Positions 51,778-60,383 of a DNA stretch of 64,000 bases are shown piece by piece. The notes below the pieces were generated by a model. It ran no database searches. It was not told where the DNA came from and worked only from the letters and a program-made list of their open reading frames with translations. Made by a program: the position numbers and the translations under genes. Position 1 is the stretch's first letter. Each line of letters begins with the position of its first letter. The DNA lies in NCBI GenBank assembly GCA_910577325.1, contig CAJTMR010000016.1:19476-83475 (forward strand), read 5' to 3'. The stretch is from an uncultured Parabacteroides sp. GTDB taxonomy: Bacteria; Bacteroidota; Bacteroidia; Bacteroidales; Tannerellaceae.

Positions 51778-54066
51778 TCAAAGTTTTCCTTTCTCGATCT
51801 GTTCCTGTACGATCGCATCCACGACAGCGACAGTCGTCAGATTGAGTATGTCGCGTGTAGAGCTTTCCACGTCGGTGAAGTGGATCGGCTTGTTCAAGCC
51901 CATCTGGATCGGGCCGATCGTTTCGCTGATACCGAGTGTGTCGAGCAATTTGTAAGCGCTGTTGGCGGAACTTAGATTCGGGAAGATCAGCGTGTTGACA
52001 TCTTTGCCCCTCAGCTTGTTGAACGGATACATGTCGTCGCGCAGTTTCTTGTCCAAAGCGAAGTTGACTTGCATTTCGCCGTCTACCGTCATATCCGGAT
52101 AGTTCTTGTGCAGGTAGTCGATCGCGTCGTGGACTTTCAGCGGGCTGCCCTGCTTGTCGGAGCCGAAGTTGGAGTATGACAACATCGCCATGACCGGTTC
52201 GTGTGCGAAGAACTTTACGGCGTCTTCTGTCAGGCGGGCGATGTCGATCAATACCTCCGTCGACGGGTGGCGGTTGATCAGCGTGTCGGCGATAAAGAAC
52301 GTTCCTTTCTTGCAAGTCAGGATATTCAGAGCGCCGAAATGCGTGTAAGACGGACGGATTCCAATAATCTGTTCTGCCATCTTGGTCACTTCGGAATAAC
52401 GGCTGTAGACGCCTGTCACAAAGGCATCGGCATCGCCTGTCGCAACCATCATCATACCGAAGGCGTTGCGGTCTACCATCTTTTCGCAAGCCTCTGCATA
52501 CGTTACACCTTCGCGGGCTTTCTTCTCTGATAGGATCTTGGCATACCGATGGCGGCGGTCCGTCTCCCGATCGTGACGGAGATTGACGATTTCGATGCCT
52601 TCGAGGCTGATGCTTTCTTCTGACGCGATCTTTTCCAAACGTTCTTCGTTGCCTAAGAGGATAGGGATACAGATGCCTTCGGCCTTTGCTTCGGCAGCGG
52701 CTTTCAGCATATTGACGTGGTTGGCTTCGGCAAATACCACCCGTTTCGGATTGGCCTTGGCCATATCGGTGAATGAGCGGAGCAGTTTGTTGTCATATCC
52801 CATCATTTCGCGTAAGTGGTTTGCATATCCTTCCCAGTCGGTGATCGTCTTACGGGATACGCCGGAGTCGATGGCGGCTTTGGCAACGGCACAGGAAACA
52901 CGGGTCAGGAGTCGCGGATCGAGTGCTTTCGGCAGGATGTAATCGCGTCCGAAAGCCGTCCGTTTCAGTTTGTAGGCTGCGTTTACCACGTCGGGGACAG
53001 GTTCCTTGGCCAATTCGGCAATCGCGTAAACGGCTGCTAACTTCATCTCTTCGTTGATCGCTTTGGCATGCGTGTCCAATGCACCGCGGAAGATGTAAGG
53101 GAATCCCAGGACGTTATTGATCTGGTTGGGATAATCGGAACGGCCTGTTGCAAAGATAATATCGTCGCGTGAGGCCATTGCGTCGGCATACGAAATTTCC
53201 GGGTTCGGGTTGGCCAAGGCGAATACGATCGGGTTTTCGTTCATGGAACGGACCATCTCTTTTGTCAAGACATTGGCGACCGATAATCCCAGGAACACGT
53301 CAGCTCCGACAACAGCTTCCGCTAATGTATGGATGTTACGGTCGGTAGCGAAAAATTTCTTGGATTCGTTCAGGTCCGTGCGGTATGTGGAGATAACCCC
53401 CTTGCTGTCGCACATGATGATGTTTTCCCTCTTTGCCCCCAACATTATATATAGTTTCGTGCAAGAGATGGAAGCGGCTCCGGCGCCGTTCACCACGATC
53501 TTCACGTCCTCGATCTTCTTTCCGGCGATCTCTAAGGCGTTGATCAAGCCTGCACCGGATATAATGGCTGTCCCGTGCTGGTCGTCGTGCATGACTGGTA
53601 TATCCAGTTCCTGTTTCAAGCATGTTTCGATCTTGAAACATTCGGGAGCTTTGATATCTTCGAGGTTGATACCTCCGAAAGTAGGCGCGATGGCCTTTAC
53701 TGTCTCGATGAATTTGTCAGGATCTTTCTCATTTACTTCGATATCGAATACGTCGATGCCGGCAAATATTTTGAACAACAATCCTTTCCCTTCCATCACC
53801 GGCTTGCCGGCCAGCGGGCCGATGTCTCCTAATCCCAATACGGCCGTACCATTTGAAATGACGGCTACCAAGTTTCCTTTAGAAGTATATTTATAAGCGT
53901 CCAGCGGATTCTTTTCGATTTCCAGACAGGGCTCGGCAACGCCGGGCGAATAAGCCAGCGACAAATCCATCTGGGTACTGTAGGGCTTGGTGGGAACGAC
54001 TTCTATTTTTCCCGGCTTGCCTTCCGCATGATAGCGGAGTGCTTCTTCTTTAGTGATCTTAGCCAT
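51778..54066 (-). CDS. maeB: NADP-dependent malic enzyme with C-terminal phosphotransacetylase-like domain
   Basis: A 762-residue fusion of the MaeB type. Residues about 1-420 are the malic enzyme, converting malate to pyruvate and CO2: SLAYSPGVAEPCLEI, VMHDDQHGTAIISGAGLINAL, VVNGAGAASISC and LANPNPEISY. Residues about 430-762 are a phosphotransacetylase-like domain (GDADAFVTGVYSRYSEV, AMLSYSNFGSDKQGS) that in related enzymes is regulatory rather than catalytic. It has its own upstream -7-like site. Confidence 0.95.
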   Translation of the reverse strand: MAKITKEEALRYHAEGKPGKIEVVPTKPYSTQMDLSLAYSPGVAEPCLEIEKNPLDAYKYTSKGNLVAVISNGTAVLGLGDIGPLAGKPVMEGKGLLFKIFAGIDVFDIEVNEKDPDKFIETVKAIAPTFGGINLEDIKAPECFKIETCLKQELDIPVMHDDQHGTAIISGAGLINALEIAGKKIEDVKIVVNGAGAASISCTKLYIMLGAKRENIIMCDSKGVISTYRTDLNESKKFFATDRNIHTLAEAVVGADVFLGLSVANVLTKEMVRSMNENPIVFALANPNPEISYADAMASRDDIIFATGRSDYPNQINNVLGFPYIFRGALDTHAKAINEEMKLAAVYAIAELAKEPVPDVVNAAYKLKRTAFGRDYILPKALDPRLLTRVSCAVAKAAIDSGVSRKTITDWEGYANHLREMMGYDNKLLRSFTDMAKANPKRVVFAEANHVNMLKAAAEAKAEGICIPILLGNEERLEKIASEESISLEGIEIVNLRHDRETDRRHRYAKILSEKKAREGVTYAEACEKMVDRNAFGMMMVATGDADAFVTGVYSRYSEVTKMAEQIIGIRPSYTHFGALNILTCKKGTFFIADTLINRHPSTEVLIDIARLTEDAVKFFAHEPVMAMLSYSNFGSDKQGSPLKVHDAIDYLHKNYPDMTVDGEMQVNFALDKKLRDDMYPFNKLRGKDVNTLIFPNLSSANSAYKLLDTLGISETIGPIQMGLNKPIHFTDVESSTRDILNLTTVAVVDAIVQEQIEKGKL

Positions 54067-54112
54067 AGACTTTATAGTTTTTATTTGTTGTTTGCTTTTC
54101 GAAAATTGCGCA

Positions 54113-54120
54113 CAAAAGTA
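54113..54120 (-). promoter_or_regulatory. Candidate -7 box for maeB
   Basis: On the minus strand the bases read TACTTTTG (TAnnTTTG), 47 bases before the maeB start, with TTTG about 23 bases further upstream. Confidence 0.4.
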
Positions 54121-54156
54121 GCAAATTATTATGAATATGGCATCAAATGCTTACAT

Positions 54157-54279
54157 TTAGTTTTCTTGTCCTTCTTTCGGTACATCGGCTTTCTGCATGG
54201 CTGATACGTCTTCTTCGGTGACCGACGAGCGTCGAGATGGATTGATCCATATTGTTTTTTTGTATACATTTGCTGTCAT
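54157..54279 (-). CDS. Possible 40-residue protein upstream of maeB
   Basis: A short minus-strand frame starting MTANVYKKTIWINPSRRSS and ending DVPKEGQEN. Its codon choice (many GAA, GCC, GTA, AAA) and acidic tail look protein-like. It fills the gap between maeB and the divergent lipoprotein gene and overlaps that gene's promoter. No promoter of its own is visible, so it may be the remnant of a longer gene or chance. Confidence 0.35.
   Translation of the reverse strand: MTANVYKKTIWINPSRRSSVTEEDVSAMQKADVPKEGQEN
54242..54272 (+). promoter_or_regulatory. Promoter of the DUF6565 lipoprotein gene
   Basis: TTG at 54242-54244 and TACATTTG at 54265-54272 are 20 bases apart, matching the phylum consensus; the start codon is 27 bases downstream. 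Confidence 0.6.
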
Positions 54280-54299
54280 TTAATAAAAGTGAAAAAGAT

Positions 54300-54650
54300 A
54301 TGAAAACAAGATTAATGATGTTCGTGGCGGTTATCGCTTTGTTCGTTTTTAGTGGTTGCAGTGATTCAAAAGAGTCGTATGTGAAAGATTTCAAGAAGTT
54401 TATCGAGAAGGTGGAAGCTGCCGGAAGCGATTATACGGAAGAAGACTGGAAGAAAGCCGATGAAAAGTTCGAGGCCTTTACCGGTGACCGGTATGAGAAG
54501 TTCAGTTCCGAACTGACAATCGATGAGCAGGTAGAGATTACCAAGTTGAAAGCGACTTATGCAACCCGTAGGGGACTTTCGACCTTGAAGAACGGAGTTG
54601 ACAAGTTTCTTGATAGCGATATGCTCAAAATGGAAAAGAATAAAAAATAA
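54300..54650 (+). CDS. Small DUF6565-like lipoprotein
   Basis: A 116-residue protein. The start at 54300 gives MKTRLMMFVAVIALFVFSGC, a lipoprotein signal with Cys20. The rest is helical and charged, with FKKFIEKVEAAGSDYTEEDW and KADEKFEAFTGDRYEKF, typical of the small DUF6565 lipoproteins of Bacteroidales. Function unknown. It is 20 bases before an esterase gene. Confidence 0.7.
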   Translation: MKTRLMMFVAVIALFVFSGCSDSKESYVKDFKKFIEKVEAAGSDYTEEDWKKADEKFEAFTGDRYEKFSSELTIDEQVEITKLKATYATRRGLSTLKNGVDKFLDSDMLKMEKNKK

Positions 54651-54670
54651 CGTTTGTAGAATCTGAGACC

Positions 54671-55489
54671 ATGAAACTTGAATTGTTCTTTTTGATCTTT
54701 TGGGCTTTGAGCGCCTTTTCGGTGAGAGGGGCGGTGGTTGATACGTTGGCCGTTTACAGCGAGGCAATGAAGAAGAATGTCCAGGTCGTTGTCGTTTCTC
54801 CGGATAATAACCGTGAGCCTAAACCGGTTGTCTACCTGTTGCACGGACATGGAGGAAATGCGAAAACTTGGATTTCCATGAAGCCGGAGTTGAAGGATAT
54901 CGCGGATCGTGACGGCCTGATCTTCGTCTGTCCAGACGGCAACAACAGTTGGTATTGGGACAGCCCGATAGATTCGTCCTTCCGTTATGAGACATTCGTT
55001 TCTTCTGAATTGATCAAGTATGTCGATGCCGAATATCCGACCGTGAAGGATCGTTCCGGCCGTGCCATTACAGGACTGAGCATGGGCGGGCATGGAGCCA
55101 TGTGGCTTTCTTTCAGACATAAAGACGTTTTTGGCGCTGCTGGTAGCACGAGCGGGGGAGTTGATATACGGCCGTTTCCCAACAACTGGGGGATGAGCAG
55201 CCTGCTCGGAAAAGAGAGCGACAACCAGGAGGTTTGGAACCGTCATACGGCAATCACGCAAATCGACCGTATCAAGAATGGCGAACTGGCTATTATTGTC
55301 GATTGCGGCTACAGTGATTTCTTTTTCGAGGTGAATAACGACTTCCATCAGAAACTTTTGAAATATAAGATCGATCATGATTTCTTAGTCCGCCCCGGCG
55401 CGCATAATGGCGAATACTGGAGGAATTCGATCGACTACCAGGTCATATTCTTTAGGAAGTTCTTTGATAAAAACAAAGGAAAGGATTAG
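54671..55489 (+). CDS. Secreted esterase-D-like alpha/beta hydrolase
   Basis: A 272-residue hydrolase with a signal peptide (MKLELFFLIFWALSAFSVRG). The oxyanion segment YLLHGHGGN, the nucleophile elbow GLSMGG (Ser137) and the catalytic His245 in RPGAHNGEYW are visible. It resembles the esterase D / feruloyl- and acetyl-esterase group. A role in removing ester groups from carbohydrates is possible but unproven. A strong terminator follows. Confidence 0.85.
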   Translation: MKLELFFLIFWALSAFSVRGAVVDTLAVYSEAMKKNVQVVVVSPDNNREPKPVVYLLHGHGGNAKTWISMKPELKDIADRDGLIFVCPDGNNSWYWDSPIDSSFRYETFVSSELIKYVDAEYPTVKDRSGRAITGLSMGGHGAMWLSFRHKDVFGAAGSTSGGVDIRPFPNNWGMSSLLGKESDNQEVWNRHTAITQIDRIKNGELAIIVDCGYSDFFFEVNNDFHQKLLKYKIDHDFLVRPGAHNGEYWRNSIDYQVIFFRKFFDKNKGKD

Positions 55490-55520
55490 ACAGGAGCTTG
55501 CAAAACATCTTGCTCTTGCG

Positions 55521-55560
55521 ATGCCCCCCGATGATTTGTTTCCAAAACATCGGGGGGCAT
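55521..55560. terminator. Bidirectional terminator between esterase and fhs
   Basis: ATGCCCCCCGATG (55521-55533) and its perfect complement (55548-55560) with a 14-base loop. The genes on either side converge. Confidence 0.8.
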
Positions 55561-55587
55561 TCTATATATCAAGGATATGCGCCTCTT

Positions 55588-57255
55588 TTAGCTCAATCCT
55601 TCGATCACACCGTTCTTGATGTCGATGCGTTTTGCCTGCGGGTCTTTAGGCAGTCCCGGCATACGCATGATCTCGCCCATGATGACGACGATCATTTCGG
55701 CACCGTTGTTGATAACGATGTCACGTACTTTCAACTCGAAATTCTTGGCTACCCCGTAGGCTTTCGGGTCGGAAGAGAACGAATACTGTGTCTTGGCTAT
55801 GCAGATCGGGTAGTGGGAAATTCCCAAGCTTTCGATCTGTTTGATTTTTTTGTCCGCCAGTGTTGTGTAGACAACGGAAGCTGCCCCGTAGATCTGTTCG
55901 GACACCTTTTTGATCTTGTCACGGACCGGTTCGTTGTCTTCGTAGATGTATTTAAGCGGGGCGGAAGGGGTCTTTTCAATCGTGTCGACCACCAGTTTTG
56001 CCAGTTCCGCGCCTCCTTCGCCACCGGCGGCAAATACGTTGTTCATGCAGAAGCCTACGCCTATCTCGCGGCAATGTTCTGCTACCAGTGCGATTTCCTC
56101 ATCCGTATCGGATGCGTACCTGTTGAAGGTCACGATTACTTCCTGTCCGAAACCTTTCATGTTTTCGATATGTTTGTCCAGGTTCCCAAAACCGTTTTTC
56201 AGCCCTTCGATATTTTGTTCCTTGATTTTGTCTTCCGGTACGCCTCCGTGCAGTTTCAAGCTTTGTGCTGTAGCAACGATAACAGTCAACTTCGGTGCGA
56301 GTCCGGCTTTGCGGCATTTGATGTCGAAGAATTTTTCAGCTCCCAGGTCGGCTCCGAAGCCAGCCTCCGTAATAACATAATCGCCATAGGTCAATGCCAT
56401 CTTGGTCGCCAAGACAGAGTTGCAACCGTGTGCGATGTTGGCGAACGGGCCTCCGTGCACGAATGCGGCGGTGTTCTCGGTTGTCTGTACCAAGTTGGGC
56501 AGCAGGGCGTCTTTCAGCAATACGGTGATCGCTCCAGCCACTCCCAAGTCGTTTACGGTGAAAGGTTTGTCGTCATACGTATATCCTAACAGGATGTTGC
56601 CGACACGGCGTTTCAGGTCCTCGATATCTGTTGCCAGGCAAAGGATCGCCATGATTTCAGAGGCGGGCGTGATGTCGAAACCTGTTTCTGTCGGTACGCC
56701 GTTGGCCGATCCGCCCAGTCCGGAAACGATATTGCGCAGGCCGCGGTCATTTACGTCCAGCACGCGTTTCCATTTGATCTCTTTCAAACCTTCGCAGGTG
56801 TTGCGAGTCTGGTAGATGTAGTTGTCCAACAATGCTGTGATCATATTGTGGGCGGAAGTAACCGCATGGAAGTCCCCTGTAAAATGCAGGTTGATGTTTT
56901 CCATCGGCAATACCTGCGAGTATCCGCCTCCGGCAGCTCCGCCTTTCATGCCGAAACACGGGCCCAATGAGGGTTCGCGCAAGGCGACGACAGCCTTTTT
57001 ACCGATTTTGTTCAAGCCCAAAGCCAATCCGATTGAAACGGTTGTCTTGCCGATGCCTGCCTTTGTCGGAGTGATGGCTGTGACCAGGATCAGGTTGTGT
57101 TGCTTTATCTTCTCTTCGTCAATCAGATGGAGAGGTATTTTGGCAATGTATTTGCCGTAGTTTTGAACTTCTTCGCGCGGGATGCCTAATCCGGTTGCGA
57201 TCTCCTTTATCTTGCGTAGAGAGGCTTCTCTTGCAATTTCTATGTCCGATTTCAT
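55588..57255 (-). CDS. fhs: Formate-tetrahydrofolate ligase
   Basis: A 555-residue enzyme forming 10-formyl-THF from formate, THF and ATP. The P-loop is TPTKAGIGKTTVSIGLA; other conserved stretches are LREPSLGPCFGMKGGAAGGG, NLHFTGDFHAVTSAHN and VHGGPFANIAHGCNS. It supplies one-carbon units for purines and for fmt. Single-gene unit. Confidence 0.97.
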   Translation of the reverse strand: MKSDIEIAREASLRKIKEIATGLGIPREEVQNYGKYIAKIPLHLIDEEKIKQHNLILVTAITPTKAGIGKTTVSIGLALGLNKIGKKAVVALREPSLGPCFGMKGGAAGGGYSQVLPMENINLHFTGDFHAVTSAHNMITALLDNYIYQTRNTCEGLKEIKWKRVLDVNDRGLRNIVSGLGGSANGVPTETGFDITPASEIMAILCLATDIEDLKRRVGNILLGYTYDDKPFTVNDLGVAGAITVLLKDALLPNLVQTTENTAAFVHGGPFANIAHGCNSVLATKMALTYGDYVITEAGFGADLGAEKFFDIKCRKAGLAPKLTVIVATAQSLKLHGGVPEDKIKEQNIEGLKNGFGNLDKHIENMKGFGQEVIVTFNRYASDTDEEIALVAEHCREIGVGFCMNNVFAAGGEGGAELAKLVVDTIEKTPSAPLKYIYEDNEPVRDKIKKVSEQIYGAASVVYTTLADKKIKQIESLGISHYPICIAKTQYSFSSDPKAYGVAKNFELKVRDIVINNGAEMIVVIMGEIMRMPGLPKDPQAKRIDIKNGVIEGLS

Positions 57256-57519
57256 ACCTTATGTAAGTTTAAATGGAAAATTTGGTGCGCAAAAATGAGG
57301 AAAATCGCGGAACTTTCCAAATCTGTATTCCACAATTGCGGGGATAATTTCCACACTTTTCATTCCATATTCTTTTTGATTTCGTGTTCTGGCACGTTGA
57401 AGCAGGGGTGTGGAAGGGGTTTTGGAGGGGAAGAGGTTCTTTTTATGTCTTTTGGCATGCGATTTGTATTGGATATGGAAATTAGAATAAGGTAAATGGA
57501 TTGTTTAAAATTTTAGGTT

Positions 57520-57861
57520 ATGAAGAAGTTAGTATTGATGATGGTTATGGTAGTATCATGTGTTTGCATGTCTCAAAACAGTTATGCTCAGGTAAGGCAA
57601 GTCGGGGATGTGGACATTGACATGTCAAGCATGAAGAATTTTTATGCTGTTGATATCGTAGATGTGGATATTGCCATACAGGAGGCGATCTACTATGCGT
57701 ATGAGAATTGTTTGATCAAGGAAGTGTACAAATCGAACGGAAACGGCAGTCCTATCCAGTATAAGGTTTTCCTCGAAACGACCGATCTACGGAATTTGGT
57801 TGTCGCTTTTGACGAAAACGGCCATGTACTGAAAGTCCTGCCTGAATCGGCTTGCCTTTAA
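57520..57861 (+). CDS. Small secreted protein of unknown function
   Basis: A 113-residue protein with a signal peptide ending near SQNSYAQ. The mature part of about 90 residues alternates strands and helices (VDVDIAIQEAIYYAYENCL; YKVFLETTDLRNLVVAFDENG). I do not recognise a family; the shape loosely recalls PepSY-like periplasmic domains. Its stop overlaps the converging acyl-CoA ligase stop by four bases. The upstream region has a GG-N10-GT sequence that might be a sigma-54 site. Confidence 0.65.
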   Translation: MKKLVLMMVMVVSCVCMSQNSYAQVRQVGDVDIDMSSMKNFYAVDIVDVDIAIQEAIYYAYENCLIKEVYKSNGNGSPIQYKVFLETTDLRNLVVAFDENGHVLKVLPESACL

Positions 57862-59522
57862 TTCTCCTCTGCGGGTTGGTATAAGTACCGTTTGATACTC
57901 CGCTTCGGTGTCTTTTCAAATTCTTCTTGATAGAGTTTGAAGCAAGACACCTTGCAGTAGGCGGGCATTTCGGTGTTCAGCCGGTCGATGTTCTGTTGCA
58001 TCAGTTCTTCGATTCCGGAGTGCCGGATGCCTGCTTTGTCTACTTGTTCCCAATCCGGACAGATCAGCGCGACCAGCTTGCCTCCCTGCGAGATGATTAA
58101 CGATTCAGCCACGTATGGCATATTGTTCAGGCGGTCTTCTATCTCTTCGGGATAGATGTTTTGCCCGTTGGAACTCAGGATCATGCTCTTGCTGCGTCCG
58201 CGGATGTAAAGGAAACCGTCTTTGTCAAGCGTTCCCAAATCGCCGGTCCGCAGCCAACCTCCGGGCTGCATCACAGCCATCGTCGCCTCCGGATTCTTGT
58301 AATAACCTAACATCACGTTCGTGCCGCGAACCAGGATTTCGCCTACTTCATTCTCCGGATCGTTTGAGTCGATCCGGACTTCCATGCGGTCGACGACACG
58401 GCCTACCGAACCCTGCTTGAATGTGTCCCACTGCTCGTAGGAAACCAGCGGGCCGCATTCCGTCATCCCGTAGCCAACCGTATAGCGGAAGCCGATGGAT
58501 TTGAGGAACGTCTCCACTTCTTTGCTGATGGCTGCACCGCCGATCACAATCTCTCCGAAGTTTCCGCCGAAAGAGGCTTCCAGTTTCCGGGCGATCTTCT
58601 CGCGTATCATCCGGTTGATGTGAGGTATTCTCAGTAGCAACTTGATCAACGGCTTTTCCAGTTCGGGAAAAACTTTGTTCTTGATGATTTTTTCGATGAT
58701 GAGCGGTACGGCGAGGATCAGTGCCGGACGGACTGTCGTGAATGCTTCCGCAATAATTTTCGGGCTTGGCGTACGCGTCAGGAAATGAACATGGCAACCT
58801 TTGTTGACGGAGTTCAGCACTTCGAATGCCAACCCGTACATGTGCGCCATCGGCAACATACAGACGATGTTGTCTCCCGGATGGATGAACGGCAGCCGGT
58901 CGCATGCAAACTGCGTGTTGCTCCACAGGCTGCGGTAGGGGATCATGACTCCTTTCGAGAAACTGGTCGTGCCGGAAGTATAGTTCAGGACAGCCAGTTC
59001 TTCCGGGTTCTCGACATGATATTTCACATCGTCGGCGGTAAAGGAGCGGGGATATTTCTTACCGAAATATTCGTTGATACGGTCACGCACGGTACGTACT
59101 TCCTTGTTCTTGCAGTCGATGATGGAGAAGTTGTCCAGCATCATGAACAATTTGACATCCGGCATCTTCTGTTCGTTCATGTTCTCCCAGTTTCCGGAGC
59201 CTGCCAATACGGCTTTAGCCCCCGAATGGTTGACGATGTGATGGATATTGTCGGGTTTGAATTCATGCAAAATCGGCACAGCGACGGCTCCGTAAGCCAG
59301 TATTCCAAAGAAGCAGATCGCCCAGTTGGAGGAGTTACGGCCGACGATGGCTACTTTGTCGCCTTTCTTGATTCCGGCATGTTCCAGTAAAATGTGGAAT
59401 TTTTCTATCCGGCGCGCGACGTCTTTGAAATGAAATGTCTGTCCGTTGTAGTCGGAGAAAGCGGGGAGATCCCAATGCTCCTTCATGCTTTTCTCTATAA
59501 GGGCTAAGAAACGATTATCCAT
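57858..59522 (-). CDS. Long-chain acyl-CoA synthetase-like AMP-forming ligase
   Basis: A 554-residue ANL-superfamily enzyme. The start at 59522 gives MDNRFLALIEKSMKEHWDLP; an earlier start would add an unrelated tail that runs into the repeat cluster. Motifs are YTSGTTSFSKGVMIPY (phosphate loop), GYGMTECGPLVSYE and GWLRTGDLGTLDKDGFLYI, ending with KRSIKRYLY, which includes the late catalytic lysine region. It activates a fatty or similar acid to its CoA ester; chain length is unknown. Confidence 0.9.
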   Translation of the reverse strand: MDNRFLALIEKSMKEHWDLPAFSDYNGQTFHFKDVARRIEKFHILLEHAGIKKGDKVAIVGRNSSNWAICFFGILAYGAVAVPILHEFKPDNIHHIVNHSGAKAVLAGSGNWENMNEQKMPDVKLFMMLDNFSIIDCKNKEVRTVRDRINEYFGKKYPRSFTADDVKYHVENPEELAVLNYTSGTTSFSKGVMIPYRSLWSNTQFACDRLPFIHPGDNIVCMLPMAHMYGLAFEVLNSVNKGCHVHFLTRTPSPKIIAEAFTTVRPALILAVPLIIEKIIKNKVFPELEKPLIKLLLRIPHINRMIREKIARKLEASFGGNFGEIVIGGAAISKEVETFLKSIGFRYTVGYGMTECGPLVSYEQWDTFKQGSVGRVVDRMEVRIDSNDPENEVGEILVRGTNVMLGYYKNPEATMAVMQPGGWLRTGDLGTLDKDGFLYIRGRSKSMILSSNGQNIYPEEIEDRLNNMPYVAESLIISQGGKLVALICPDWEQVDKAGIRHSGIEELMQQNIDRLNTEMPAYCKVSCFKLYQEEFEKTPKRSIKRYLYQPAEEN

Positions 59523-59612
59523 AATGATGTAATTTATAAAGAGAACCGGAATGTCCCTGAGAATGTTCAAAGATAACGAAGAAAGGATAGGCTTTGTGTA
59601 GTTGAGTGTACA

Positions 59613-59700
59613 GTTCCATAGGCATGAAACAAAAGTTCCATAGGCAGGGAATAAAAGTTTCATGCCTATGGAACTTTTATTCCCTGCCTATGGAAAAGGA
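59613..59700. repeat. Palindromic repeat array with 22-bp period and internal inversion
   Basis: Units start at 59613, 59635, 59657 and 59679, exactly 22 bases apart. The first two read GTTCCATAGGCATGAAAC and GTTCCATAGGCAGGGAAT, each followed by AAAA. The third and fourth are the inverse complements of these two. The array could fold into a long hairpin. It fills the space between the acyl-CoA ligase promoter region and the DUF1080 gene stop. Confidence 0.75.
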
Positions 59701-59705
59701 GCTGC

Positions 59706-60359
59706 TTACCACGGGGTAATCGTCACATTGCGGAACTGGATTTCCTTGCCTTCGCTCTGTAGGCCGATGTAGCCTTCTTTCACCTTGTTCGTTCCGGTAT
59801 TTTGGTAAACTCCGTTGATGTAGACCGTGATGACGCCGTCTTTTACGAAAATGTTGGCTTCGTTCCATTCGCCAGCCGGTTTTTCGCTGTCCGGATTGTT
59901 TTTGCGCACGACCGGAAAGGCAGGACGCGGTTGTCCGGGTTTACCTTGGTATTCGGCCAGGTCTGAACCGCCAAGCAGGACGAAGTCGCCGGCATTGTCA
60001 AGCATCAGATTACATTCGATACCGTTCGGGAACGGGTTTTTCGGGTCTTCGATCAACAGGAAGATGCCACTGTTCGCCTTTTCCTTGCCGTTCGGCCAGC
60101 GGTATTCCACATGCAGTTTGTAATCTCCGTATTTTTCTTTCGTGTACATGTATCCGAATGGCTGTCCCGTGATGTTGATGACGCCGTCTTGTACGGAATA
60201 AACCTGTTCTGCGGGGACGGAATTTTTATCGACAACAAAGTTCCAGCCGGAAAGATCTTTTCCATTGAACAGCTTGGTTGTTTTCTGTGCATTCGCGCCA
60301 CTTACGGAACACAAGAAGGCGGCAGCCATTACTGCCATAGATAACATTCTTTTTTTCAT
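59706..60359 (-). CDS. Secreted DUF1080 (3-keto-disaccharide hydrolase-type) protein
   Basis: A 217-residue protein with a signal peptide (ends GANAQ) and a single DUF1080 jelly-roll domain: TKLFNGKDLSGWNFV, GYMYTKEKYGDYKLHVEYRW, NSGIFLLIEDP, GEWNEANIFVKDGVITVYIN and GYIGLQSEGKEIQFRNVTI. Some DUF1080 proteins of gut Bacteroides cleave 3-keto-glycosides; others only bind carbohydrate. No 3-dehydrogenase partner is adjacent. Confidence 0.88.
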   Translation of the reverse strand: MKKRMLSMAVMAAAFLCSVSGANAQKTTKLFNGKDLSGWNFVVDKNSVPAEQVYSVQDGVINITGQPFGYMYTKEKYGDYKLHVEYRWPNGKEKANSGIFLLIEDPKNPFPNGIECNLMLDNAGDFVLLGGSDLAEYQGKPGQPRPAFPVVRKNNPDSEKPAGEWNEANIFVKDGVITVYINGVYQNTGTNKVKEGYIGLQSEGKEIQFRNVTITPW

Positions 60360-60383
60360 GGTTTCACAAAATTATTTATATGA

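Noticed and set aside
55498..56589. 363-codon plus-strand open frame
   Set aside because: Antisense to fhs, which carries all family motifs; also runs through the terminator at 55521-55560.
59523..59663. Extended N-terminus for the acyl-CoA ligase
   Set aside because: The added residues are translated repeat sequence and do not fit the ANL family; Met at 59522 gives the normal N-terminus.
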